From NCBI GenBank assembly GCA_023257955.1, contig JALRAY010000012.1, positions 1 through 22,300 of the forward strand: a stretch of 22,300 bases of DNA, given 5' to 3'. Below, piece after piece: positions 6,132 to 13,468 of the stretch (position 1 is the first letter of the stretch; every line of letters starts with the position of its first letter). Position numbers and translations under genes: made by a program. Under the pieces are notes generated by a model. That model was not told the origin of the DNA. It was given only the letters and a program-made list of their open reading frames with translations, and did no database searches. The stretch comes from Amoebophilaceae bacterium. Lineage in GTDB: Bacteria; Bacteroidota; Bacteroidia; Cytophagales; Amoebophilaceae.

Positions 6132-7055
6132 CTAGTCGGTCAATCTATCTACATACAAAATTCCATTTAAATGATCATTTTCATGTTGTATACACCTGGC
6201 AAACCATTCCCAATAGTCACTCATACTACCTTCGATCTTCATATTTTTTTCATGCATATCCCCATCTACATACTTTATGCGTACATTCCTGGGTCTATTT
6301 ACGTCACTGGTATTTTGTGTATATTGCTGTTGAACGACTTCCAGTGGAACGGATAGACAGCCTTCTGGCAAAACAATTTTTTCGCCTTGTTCATCTAATT
6401 CAAGCTCAGGGTTTAAGACAAAATGAGGCTTACGTTCAATGACTACATCTATTATGCTTTCATCATCTACTGCAATATCCTCTTTAATCATATCCACGAC
6501 TTGTTGCTGACCATTTATCTCCTTGAGCACAGGCGTTGTTTTACGGAACTTAACGCGCTCTGCCATATGCCCATTGCTATACGCCACATACGTTTCTTTT
6601 ACGATGATGGTAGCACCTGTCGCTAACATTGTGTTTAAAAATGCCCTCACATTTGAATTCTTTTCATAATCTTTATGCAAGACTTTCGTATCCGGTATAT
6701 CCACAATGAAAGCTCTAATAGGGAGCCCCACTTGGATTGCGGCTATCCCTACCCCTCCAGATTCGTACATGGTTGGCAAAAGGTATTGCTTCATAAACGT
6801 AAGCACTTTTTGATAATCAGATTTAGGAATCGGAGCAGATTTTATTCTCAATAATTTTTCATCTTCCGGTATCTTTATGACGTTTAAAAGACTGCTATCT
6901 GTTTGCAAAGCAGCCTTGTATTGCTCTTTCCCTATCGTGACTTGCAAGCTATTTTGCTTGTCTGCTTTTATATAAACTTTGTCCATTCTTGATTTAAATC
7001 CTAATAATACAGCCACTATACAAACAGCTGCTACATACTTTATATTTTTACACAT
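6132..7055 (-). CDS. def: Peptide deformylase, membrane-anchored or exported variant with a large insertion
   Basis: Peptide deformylase removes the formyl group from the starting methionine of new proteins. The three metal-site motifs are visible: GVGIAAIQVG (101-110; the usual form is GVGLAAPQVG, so Pro is replaced by Ile), EGCLSVP (231-237, metal ligand Cys233) and QHENDHLNG (290-298, ligands His291 and His295, catalytic Glu292). At 307 residues it is far longer than the usual 165-190. An N-terminal hydrophobic segment (YVAAVCIVAVLLGF, 7-20) after two lysines looks like a signal anchor or signal peptide, and about 90 extra residues (roughly 121-211) split motifs 1 and 2. Cytoplasmic deformylases have neither, so this copy may act at the membrane or on other substrates, perhaps beside a standard def elsewhere. 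No operon partner overlaps it. Confidence 0.85.
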   Translation of the reverse strand: MCKNIKYVAAVCIVAVLLGFKSRMDKVYIKADKQNSLQVTIGKEQYKAALQTDSSLLNVIKIPEDEKLLRIKSAPIPKSDYQKVLTFMKQYLLPTMYESGGVGIAAIQVGLPIRAFIVDIPDTKVLHKDYEKNSNVRAFLNTMLATGATIIVKETYVAYSNGHMAERVKFRKTTPVLKEINGQQQVVDMIKEDIAVDDESIIDVVIERKPHFVLNPELELDEQGEKIVLPEGCLSVPLEVVQQQYTQNTSDVNRPRNVRIKYVDGDMHEKNMKIEGSMSDYWEWFARCIQHENDHLNGILYVDRLTD

Positions 7056-7082
7056 GCTATGTTTTTGCTTTTCTTTTGAATT

Positions 7083-7223
7083 ATGACGGGGTTATCGATT
7101 AGTGAATGGGCCGCAAGGAAGTTTCTTAATGAATATTTTATTCACGAAGCTGGCTATTTGGAATGCATTGATGAAAAAAAGTTAAAACTATCAGCTTCAG
7201 TTGATGGCAACCTTCCAGTTTGA
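7083..7223 (+). other. Small unrecognised open frame (46 aa)
   Basis: An ATG at 7083 opens a 46-codon frame (MTGLSISEWAARKFLNEYFI at the start, LKLSASVDGNLPV at the end). It begins 27 bases upstream of the divergent def gene and stops before dnaN. The composition looks protein-like (EWAARKFLNEYF, HEAGYLECIDEKKLK) but I recognise no family and see no ribosome binding site or promoter. It may be a decayed transposase or host-interaction gene. The rest of 7056-7347 shows nothing firm. Confidence 0.25.
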
Positions 7224-7347
7224 ATACAAATGCTATAGGGTGATACGTGGATGCGTGTTAGCGTATTATGCACACTTTTCTCTTTCGGCGGCGATTTCCC
7301 GTGCCAATAAGTTAACTCATCAGCTTCAGCTTAGGGATAATTGAGTG

Positions 7348-8484
7348 CTAATTTAAAGTAATAGGCATGATGAGGAGTAGGATGTTTTCATCAGCTTCCT
7401 GTTGATTGGGGATAATTACAACGGCTTTGTTGACTTGATTGCCTTGGGTAGCATGTGAGAAATAGAAGGTTATGTCTTCTGTTTCAAGGTTATGTAGTAG
7501 TTCTATAAGTGACTTGGCATTAAATCCAATCTCTAGGTTTTCTTGCCCTTCATATTCGCAGGCTAAGGTTTCATTGGCTTTATTATCAAAGTTCAAATCT
7601 TCTGCGAGGGTGTATAAATGTTTTTCTGACAAGGTGAATTTTATTTGATATGTCACCTTATTGGTGTATACCAGCATGCGTCTTAAAGAAGTCAATAATT
7701 CTCTTCGGTTGATGATGAGTTTGTTGGGGTTATTATGCACGATTACATTCTCATAGTCAGGGTACTTTTCATCGACTAACCTAGCTATCACCTGTGTATT
7801 GGCTATTTGAAAGTAAGCATTGCCATCATGTACTATAAGTTTAATTTCTTTATCTTCTCCAGAAATGAGGTTGGTAAGTAATAACAACGTCTTGCGTGGA
7901 AGAATCAAAGGCTGAGTTTCTAGTGCTTTTATACCAGTACGTTCATACTTAATCAAACGATGTATATCTGTTGCCACAAAGGTAAATGCGGTATTACTAA
8001 AGCACATGTATACACCACTGATAGCTGGTTTAAGATCATCATGACTGGTAGCGATAATGGTTTGTTGTATGGCTTTTTTACATACGTCGGCAGGAAGGGA
8101 GATGGCTTTTTGCTCCGGCATGACAGGTATCGCGGGGAAGTCGGCATTATTTTCGCCTGCTAAATTATACTTACCTGTATCGGATTTGATGGATACACTA
8201 TAGGTGCTACTATCAATGTTGAAATCAATAGGTTGGTCGGGTAGGTTTTTTAAGGTGTCTAACAAAATGCGCGCAGGGACTGCTACGGCGGCTTCTCCTT
8301 TTACATCTAATGGAAGCTCTATGACCACAGAAGTTTGCAGGTCTGAAGCAGTGATCTTGAGCTTTTCATGAGTGATTTCAAATAAAAAATTCCCTAAAAT
8401 GGGTAGCAATGGATTACTAACAATAACGCCATATAGGGCTGTTAAGTTCTTATGTAAATAGGAAGAGGATATAGTAAAATGCAT
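7348..8484 (-). CDS. dnaN: DNA polymerase III beta subunit (sliding clamp)
   Basis: DnaN forms the ring that clamps polymerase III and repair polymerases to DNA. The 378-residue product matches the family from end to end: MHFTISSSYLHKNLTALYGV, NPLLPILGNFLFEI, then three clamp domains of about 125 residues each, with FVATDIHRLIKYER (equivalent to the family's ATDghRLa segment) and the C-terminal LLLIMPITLN that normally forms the edge of the partner-binding cleft. It follows rng by 54 bases on the same strand, so the two may be co-transcribed. dnaN often sits with dnaA near the origin, but no dnaA, DnaA boxes or gyrB are visible here. Confidence 0.96.
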   Translation of the reverse strand: MHFTISSSYLHKNLTALYGVIVSNPLLPILGNFLFEITHEKLKITASDLQTSVVIELPLDVKGEAAVAVPARILLDTLKNLPDQPIDFNIDSSTYSVSIKSDTGKYNLAGENNADFPAIPVMPEQKAISLPADVCKKAIQQTIIATSHDDLKPAISGVYMCFSNTAFTFVATDIHRLIKYERTGIKALETQPLILPRKTLLLLTNLISGEDKEIKLIVHDGNAYFQIANTQVIARLVDEKYPDYENVIVHNNPNKLIINRRELLTSLRRMLVYTNKVTYQIKFTLSEKHLYTLAEDLNFDNKANETLACEYEGQENLEIGFNAKSLIELLHNLETEDITFYFSHATQGNQVNKAVVIIPNQQEADENILLLIMPITLN

Positions 8485-8538
8485 AATATGAATCGTTATG
8501 ATATATGTTTTGTTGCTACTCCATAGAGCGTGTACTCA

Positions 8539-10092
8539 TTAATTGATGTCTATTGTTTCATTCGCTTCATTGATAAATTTATAGTCTGTAAGACCTAGAG
8601 AAGAGTCTTCTATCAAATTAATCCATTGTTTATATTTCAAAAACCACTTTAGTCTTCGGGAAATGAAATTTTTTGTAAAATACGCATATAAGTAAGGATG
8701 TACAATAATTGTGATATGTTTTTCATTTTGAGCATTGATAAGTAGTGCTATGTTTTGCTCAATTTTATCAGATATCAACACGGAGGGAGATATTTTACCT
8801 GTTCCTTGGCAAGTAGGGCATTGTTCTTTGGTGATTAAATTGGTAGCTGGACGAACTCGTTGACGTGTAATTTGCATGAGTCCAAACTTAGAAAGTGGTA
8901 AGATAGTTACTTTAGAACGATCTTCTTCCGCATACTTTTTAATAGCTTGATAAAGTTTCCGTTTGTTTTCTGGGTTTTTGATGTCTATGAAATCAATGAC
9001 TATAATCCCGCCCATATCCCGCAGACGTAATTGCCTAGTTACTTCTTTGGCTGCTGCAAGGTTGACACTCATTGCCATCTCTTCATGATCTTTTTCTAAT
9101 GTACTGCTTCCGCTATTCACATCGATGACGTGCATGGCTTCGGTATGCTCTATAATTAAGTAGCCTCCTCCGGCTAACCCTACTGTTTGTCCAAAAAGCG
9201 ATTTTAGTTGTTTTTCTATGCCATAATGCTCAAATAACTTGGTTTTTCCTTGATATTGTTTGACTATTTTTTCTTTTTCGGGGGCAATGGTTTTGATGTA
9301 TTGTTTAAGCTCATTGTACGCAACGGGATCATCAATCAATATATTATCAAATTTTGCGCTGAGCATGTCACGCAGAATGGTAGAGGTTCTATTAATCTCA
9401 CCAATGATTTTATCTCTTGGAGAAGCATAGTTCAGGACTTTGATACCTTTCTCCCACTTATCTATCAAATTATTCAGATCTTGAGCTAATTGCATTACTT
9501 CTTTGCCTTCTGCCGCTGTGCGGATGATGAGGCCGAAGTTGGTGGGTTTAATAGAGGAAATAAGACGCAATAATCTTTTGCGTTCTTCTTTGCTTGCAAT
9601 ACGTTTGGAAATATTGATAGTTTGGCTGAATGGAACAAGTATCATATACCTGCCTGCCAGGGAGAGTTCTGCGGATAGTCGGGGACCTTTGTTAGAGATG
9701 GGTTCTTTAATAACTTGAACGAGGATGGAGTGATTTTTTTGCAATATCTCTGATATATGCGCAAACTTTGAAGCAGAGGTAGGTTCTAAGGTAATATTAC
9801 TAAGATTACCATCGGTAATTTTGCCGTTTATAGCTTGGTTGGTAAACTTAGATACAGTATGAAAGCAGTCTCCTAAATCAGTAGAATGCAGGAAGGCATC
9901 TTTTTTATACCCTATGTCAACAAAAGCGGCATTTAAATTGTCTGCTAGCTTTTTAATCGTACCTAAATAGATATCACCAACGGAGAATTTTTTATCACGC
10001 TCCTCTACGTGATACTCAAAAAGCTCACCTTCTTTCAGACAAGCTATCCGAAAGCCGTCTTGTATTGCGTTAATGACTAATTCAAGTGCCAA
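8539..10092 (-). CDS. rng: Ribonuclease G/E family endoribonuclease
   Basis: RNase G/E cuts AU-rich single-stranded RNA and matures rRNA 5' ends. The 517-residue protein has an S1 domain at about 36-125 (SVGDIYLGTIKKLADNLNAA, then FVDIGYKKDAFLH), an RNase H-like and 5'-sensor region, the catalytic metal site HVIDVNSGS with Asp324 and IVIDFIDI with Asp367, and the zinc-link CPTC at 425-428. Size and the lack of a long C-terminal scaffold fit RNase G and the short Bacteroidota type rather than enterobacterial RNase E. It lies between the 30-residue basic protein gene (75 bases upstream) and dnaN. Pairing with a ribosome-associated protein fits a role in rRNA maturation. Confidence 0.95.
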   Translation of the reverse strand: MALELVINAIQDGFRIACLKEGELFEYHVEERDKKFSVGDIYLGTIKKLADNLNAAFVDIGYKKDAFLHSTDLGDCFHTVSKFTNQAINGKITDGNLSNITLEPTSASKFAHISEILQKNHSILVQVIKEPISNKGPRLSAELSLAGRYMILVPFSQTINISKRIASKEERKRLLRLISSIKPTNFGLIIRTAAEGKEVMQLAQDLNNLIDKWEKGIKVLNYASPRDKIIGEINRTSTILRDMLSAKFDNILIDDPVAYNELKQYIKTIAPEKEKIVKQYQGKTKLFEHYGIEKQLKSLFGQTVGLAGGGYLIIEHTEAMHVIDVNSGSSTLEKDHEEMAMSVNLAAAKEVTRQLRLRDMGGIIVIDFIDIKNPENKRKLYQAIKKYAEEDRSKVTILPLSKFGLMQITRQRVRPATNLITKEQCPTCQGTGKISPSVLISDKIEQNIALLINAQNEKHITIIVHPYLYAYFTKNFISRRLKWFLKYKQWINLIEDSSLGLTDYKFINEANETIDIN

Positions 10093-10167
10093 ACTGATCT
10101 AGGTATGTGTAGATTGTTAAAGAATTACTAAACTATATAATAGCTTACTACTGAGACTAGCAGCAAT

Positions 10168-10260
10168 CTATTTTTTCTTTTTGTGTCTATTAGCACGCAA
10201 TTTTTTTTTTCTTTTGTGCGTTGCTATTTTATGACGTTTTCTTTTTTTACCACAAGGCAT
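10168..10260 (-). CDS. 30-residue AURKAIP1/COX24-type basic ribosomal protein
   Basis: The minus strand carries a complete 30-codon gene, ATG at 10260 to TAG at 10168-10170, whose product begins MPCGKKRKRHKIATHKRKKK and ends LRANRHKKKK. Over half of the residues are Lys, Arg or His. Very short proteins of this pattern (M-P-x-G-KKRKRHK-x-ATHKRKK) are conserved in Bacteroidota and related to the AURKAIP1/COX24 domain (mitoribosomal mS38), a small-subunit ribosomal protein that threads into rRNA. It is easily missed because of its length. It precedes rng and dnaN on the same strand and may share their transcript. The motif match is strong despite the size. Confidence 0.85.
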   Translation of the reverse strand: MPCGKKRKRHKIATHKRKKKLRANRHKKKK

Positions 10261-10729
10261 CGTAATAGAATTTTATAATCTGTAGTTCAGCAATAACTGC
10301 TATACTAAATGTTTAAATAAGTAATCACGAGCTTTTTATACATCGCATGCGTGAAAATAAGGAACACAATTCAACAAAAATCTGATTGCTATTTCAGAAA
10401 TTAAGAACGAAGTTAATATTTTTTAAGTTATTTCTTACACATTTTGCCTTGGTTATATGTAATATCACAAAAAAAACTCCATACTGCCGGTAAATATCTT
10501 GTCAAATGAGCTGCAAAAGTTTATAATCCAGTAATTCTGCGGTCGAATGGTCACATGTTGCATATAAAACCTTCTGTAATCATTCATAAGCTCATCTCGT
10601 TTTATATATACTGATTATAGGAGAGAATAAGAAAACGAGAATGCGAACTAACTCGATAAAGGCTTTTTAAATGAATATTAAGCCGATTTTAAAATTTAAA
10701 CTTTCGCAATTTCAACCCTAATTAGTATA
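10261..10729. other. Long AT-rich gap with no supported gene
   Basis: These 469 bases hold no convincing frame on either strand. Two structures are visible: a 9-bp inverted repeat TCTCGTTTT (10595-10603) / AAAACGAGA (10632-10640), and GGCTT/AAGCC around 10660-10690 that could form a weak hairpin after the DUF4296 gene. The promoter of the 30-residue protein and rng should lie at the left end, but no clear TTTG/TAnnTTTG pair is seen. A small RNA cannot be excluded from sequence alone. Confidence 0.6.
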
Positions 10730-11077
10730 TCAATCTGCCTGTGTTGCCTGAATCCTTTGTTCTAATTGCGTGATTACTGCCTCTTGTAATTGCTTGAATT
10801 TTTTGGGAGTATGTAAAAACTGTTCGTAACTACGTTGAAAGCTTGCTTGATCAATGCCATACGTTTCAAAAATTAACGCTTGTTGTTCTTTCAGTAATTG
10901 CTGCGCTAATTGCTCATCGTCTTCCACATCATGATAAATGAGCGTCTTGGCAAGCTCTAGATCTACGATAATGTTTACCAATTGATCTGCATCAAGCGGC
11001 TCTGATGTAGCTTGAGCCATGGTTGCATACCCCGTACTACATATACACAACAAGGAAATAAGAAGCTTTTTTATCAT
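10730..11077 (-). CDS. DUF4296-type exported protein
   Basis: From the ATG at 11077 the product is 115 residues, with a signal peptide MIKKLLISLLCICSTGYATM and a likely signal peptidase I site after MAQA. A longer frame exists upstream (to 11182), but its N-terminus is not protein-like and would bury the signal peptide. The mature part, LDADQLVNIIVDLELAKTLI, then YGIDQASFQRSYEQFLHTP and KKFKQLQEAVITQLEQ, has the layout of DUF4296, a helical Bacteroidota family of small envelope lipoproteins of unknown function (mIxILvDLhLae ... YgId...F..Sl.yY...P). Here the strict lipobox cysteine is not clear, so it may be periplasmic rather than lipidated. It lies downstream of nusA on the same strand. Confidence 0.7.
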   Translation of the reverse strand: MIKKLLISLLCICSTGYATMAQATSEPLDADQLVNIIVDLELAKTLIYHDVEDDEQLAQQLLKEQQALIFETYGIDQASFQRSYEQFLHTPKKFKQLQEAVITQLEQRIQATQAD

Positions 11078-11307
11078 ATTATAAATATGGGTTGGGAGCA
11101 AATGTGATAGAGAGGAGGTATTCATGATCATGCTTCTAGGGTTATAAAGCATCTCTAAGCGGTATCTCAAGTTATCATGCACGATGATATTGTTAGCAAG
11201 GTAAAAAGGTAACAGGGGAGCATTGATATTCTGCGGACATGTTGCCTAATGCGTTATTAAAGTTTTCTCACAAAATATCCCGTGCCGCTTTGCAGCAACA
11301 CTCAAGG

Positions 11308-12543
11308 CTATTCTTCAAACTCTTGGTTTAATATGTTATAGAGGTCATTTACTTGTTCTTTGGTAATATCTAGCTTTTGTTCCAGCCCTTCTTGAGGAAT
11401 CGCTAACACCTTTTTGGCGCTATCCAGGCCTATTTTCTTTAATGCTTCAATAAGCGAAGGTTCTATCTCATCCTGAAATTCTTCCAAATGTATATCGTCG
11501 GCTATATTATCAACCTCGCGATAGACGTCTATTTCTTTATTAACTAATGCGCTGGCTAGTTTAATGTTGTAACCATTTTTTCCAATAGCTAAAGACACTT
11601 GATCGGGTTGTAGATACACAGCCACGCGTTCTCCTTGATCTTCTATGTTGCTAATTTTTGCAGGGCTGAGTGCGCGCGCGATGTATAATGCCAGATTGGG
11701 CGTATAGTTGATAACGTCTATATTCTCATACCGTAATTCTCGCACAATACCATGTATTCGTGAACCCTTCATACCCACACAGGCGCCTACCGCATCTATG
11801 TTATCATCACATCCTTCCACAGCCACCTTGGCTCTCTCTCCCGGTTCTCGAACAACTTTTGTAATAGTAATAAGACCTTCATTAATTTCTGGGATTTCGT
11901 TTTCTAGTAATCTCGCAAGTAATTCAGGAGCCGTTCTGGAGAGTATTACTTTAGTTGATTTTTGCTGTACATCTATACGTAACACTGTGGCATGTACATA
12001 ATCGCCTTTCTTGAAATTGTCTTTGGGGATTTGTTGAGATTTAGGTAAGAATAATTCATTATGCCCCTCATCTATCAGAATCAGTTGCTGGGGTAAGACT
12101 TGAGATACCTTGGCTGTAATCACTTCTCCTATTAAGGGATGATACTTTTCCTGCAAGGCATTACTCTCCAACTCTTTCACTTGTTCGATGAGTGTAGACT
12201 TCGCGACTGTAATAGCTCTTCTGCCAAAGCTATCTATACTTACTTCTTCCGCCACTTCCTCGCCAATCATAAAGTCGGACTCTATATTTTTTGCTTCGGA
12301 AAGACCGATTTTATCAACTTCTGTGAGATTTTCGGCGTCATCAGCTACAATTTCCCTAAAACGCCATATCTGCAAATCGCCTTGATCTAAGTTGATGATA
12401 ACATCAAAATTAGCGTCCGTATTAAATTTTCTCACGATCATTGCTCTAAAGACTTCTTCTAAAATCTTAATAACAGTAGTCCGATCTATATTTCTAGATC
12501 TAGCAAATTCTGCGAAGGTATCGATTAGGTGTTTACTTTCCAT
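11308..12543 (-). CDS. nusA: Transcription termination/antitermination factor NusA
   Basis: NusA binds RNA polymerase and nascent RNA, promoting pausing and taking part in termination and rRNA antitermination. The 411-residue protein has the NusA N-terminal domain (about 1-125, LIDTFAEFARSRNIDRTTVI), an S1 domain (about 136-202, GEVITAKVSQVLPQQLILID), and two KH domains with loops GMKGSR (257-262) and IGKNG (320-324). A short C-terminal tail replaces the acidic repeats of enterobacteria, as is usual in Bacteroidota. In most bacteria nusA lies in rimP-nusA-infB. Here the upstream neighbour is an exonuclease gene and the next gene downstream is the DUF4296 protein, so the operon is broken. Confidence 0.95.
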   Translation of the reverse strand: MESKHLIDTFAEFARSRNIDRTTVIKILEEVFRAMIVRKFNTDANFDVIINLDQGDLQIWRFREIVADDAENLTEVDKIGLSEAKNIESDFMIGEEVAEEVSIDSFGRRAITVAKSTLIEQVKELESNALQEKYHPLIGEVITAKVSQVLPQQLILIDEGHNELFLPKSQQIPKDNFKKGDYVHATVLRIDVQQKSTKVILSRTAPELLARLLENEIPEINEGLITITKVVREPGERAKVAVEGCDDNIDAVGACVGMKGSRIHGIVRELRYENIDVINYTPNLALYIARALSPAKISNIEDQGERVAVYLQPDQVSLAIGKNGYNIKLASALVNKEIDVYREVDNIADDIHLEEFQDEIEPSLIEALKKIGLDSAKKVLAIPQEGLEQKLDITKEQVNDLYNILNQEFEE

Positions 12544-12691
12544 TAGCGTGCCAATAATATCTTATACTTATGGTATATAGGTGGTAACTGATTATTTCAC
12601 TCAAGCCTTATTTATTGTACCTTAAAGGGCTATGCAGGGGCGTTTTTAGAAACTCGCATGTCTGTATAGAGATAGGTACATTCATGTAATG

Positions 12692-13420
12692 CTAGGCAAA
12701 GATAATATTTGTTTCTGGAATCGTGGGGCAATTGTTTAACTTCAGGAAGATTTGTGCCGCTACTACCACGTCTTGCATACAGTATTGAGCAATAGCAGGC
12801 AAATCTTTTTTGGTATAGTAATAGTGTGTCACTTGACTCCCCGTCATAACGCTCTTACTAGAAGGAATATGAAATAAATTGGCTAAAAGATCGAGAGAGG
12901 TAAAACTTTTTCTATCACCAAATTTCCACATCTCCATCGTATCTAAATGCGGTACTTCCCAAGGTTTTTTATTCGTTAAGTCTAGGATAGGAGGTAAGCT
13001 GATTCCATTTACCAACATACGTCTGCAGAGGTAAGGGAAGTCAAATTCTTTGCCATTATGGGCACAAAGTCGCCACTTGTCTTGATTAACGATTTTCTCT
13101 AACAGAGTTTTGAATTGTGTGAGAAGTGTTTTTTCATAGTCTCCAGATAAAGCAGTAATACGCAGTGTGGGGATAGCTGAGGGTTCCTCAAACGTAATAT
13201 ACCCGCAACCGATGACAATGATTTTACCAAACTCCGCATAAATAGCTGCCCGTTCTAGGAAAAAGTCCTGGATTGGCTGTTCCTCAGGCTTGCCTAAGGA
13301 AGCGGCTTTCTTCTTCCACAATTGTTGATAGGCTTCTGTTAGCTGGTCATAACTACCCACACATGATACGGTTTCTATGTCTAGGAAAAGTATGTTATTT
13401 ATAGGATGATGCATAGGCAT
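12692..13420 (-). CDS. DEDD-type 3'-5' exonuclease, PolB-like
   Basis: The 242-residue protein is a stand-alone exonuclease of the RNase H-like (DnaQ) fold. The DEDD motifs are all present: FLDIETV with Asp14 and Glu16, the Exo II block CAHNGKEFDFPYL with Asp127, and Exo III YCMQD with Tyr213 and Asp217, that is the DEDDy form seen in B-family polymerase proofreading domains. No polymerase domain is attached, and the length suits the Bacteroidota family of predicted PolB-like exonucleases. The start may be Met1 or Met3. It follows uvrB by 48 bases on the same strand, which suggests a DNA-repair operon in which it trims 3' ends; the precise role is not known. Confidence 0.85.
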   Translation of the reverse strand: MPMHHPINNILFLDIETVSCVGSYDQLTEAYQQLWKKKAASLGKPEEQPIQDFFLERAAIYAEFGKIIVIGCGYITFEEPSAIPTLRITALSGDYEKTLLTQFKTLLEKIVNQDKWRLCAHNGKEFDFPYLCRRMLVNGISLPPILDLTNKKPWEVPHLDTMEMWKFGDRKSFTSLDLLANLFHIPSSKSVMTGSQVTHYYYTKKDLPAIAQYCMQDVVVAAQIFLKLNNCPTIPETNIIFA

Positions 13421-13468
13421 TTAAATTCATGGGATCATTTGGATTACCAAATAAGAGCTTTGTGTTCC

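Noticed and set aside
7315..7425. CATCAGCTTC...GGGATAATT seen twice, as a duplicated dnaN 3' end.
   Set aside because: The match is short and needs a gap; it could easily be chance in this composition.
12696..12703. TATCTTTG on the minus strand, a possible -7 box for nusA.
   Set aside because: No TTTG lies 17-23 bases upstream, and it sits in the 3' end of the exonuclease gene.
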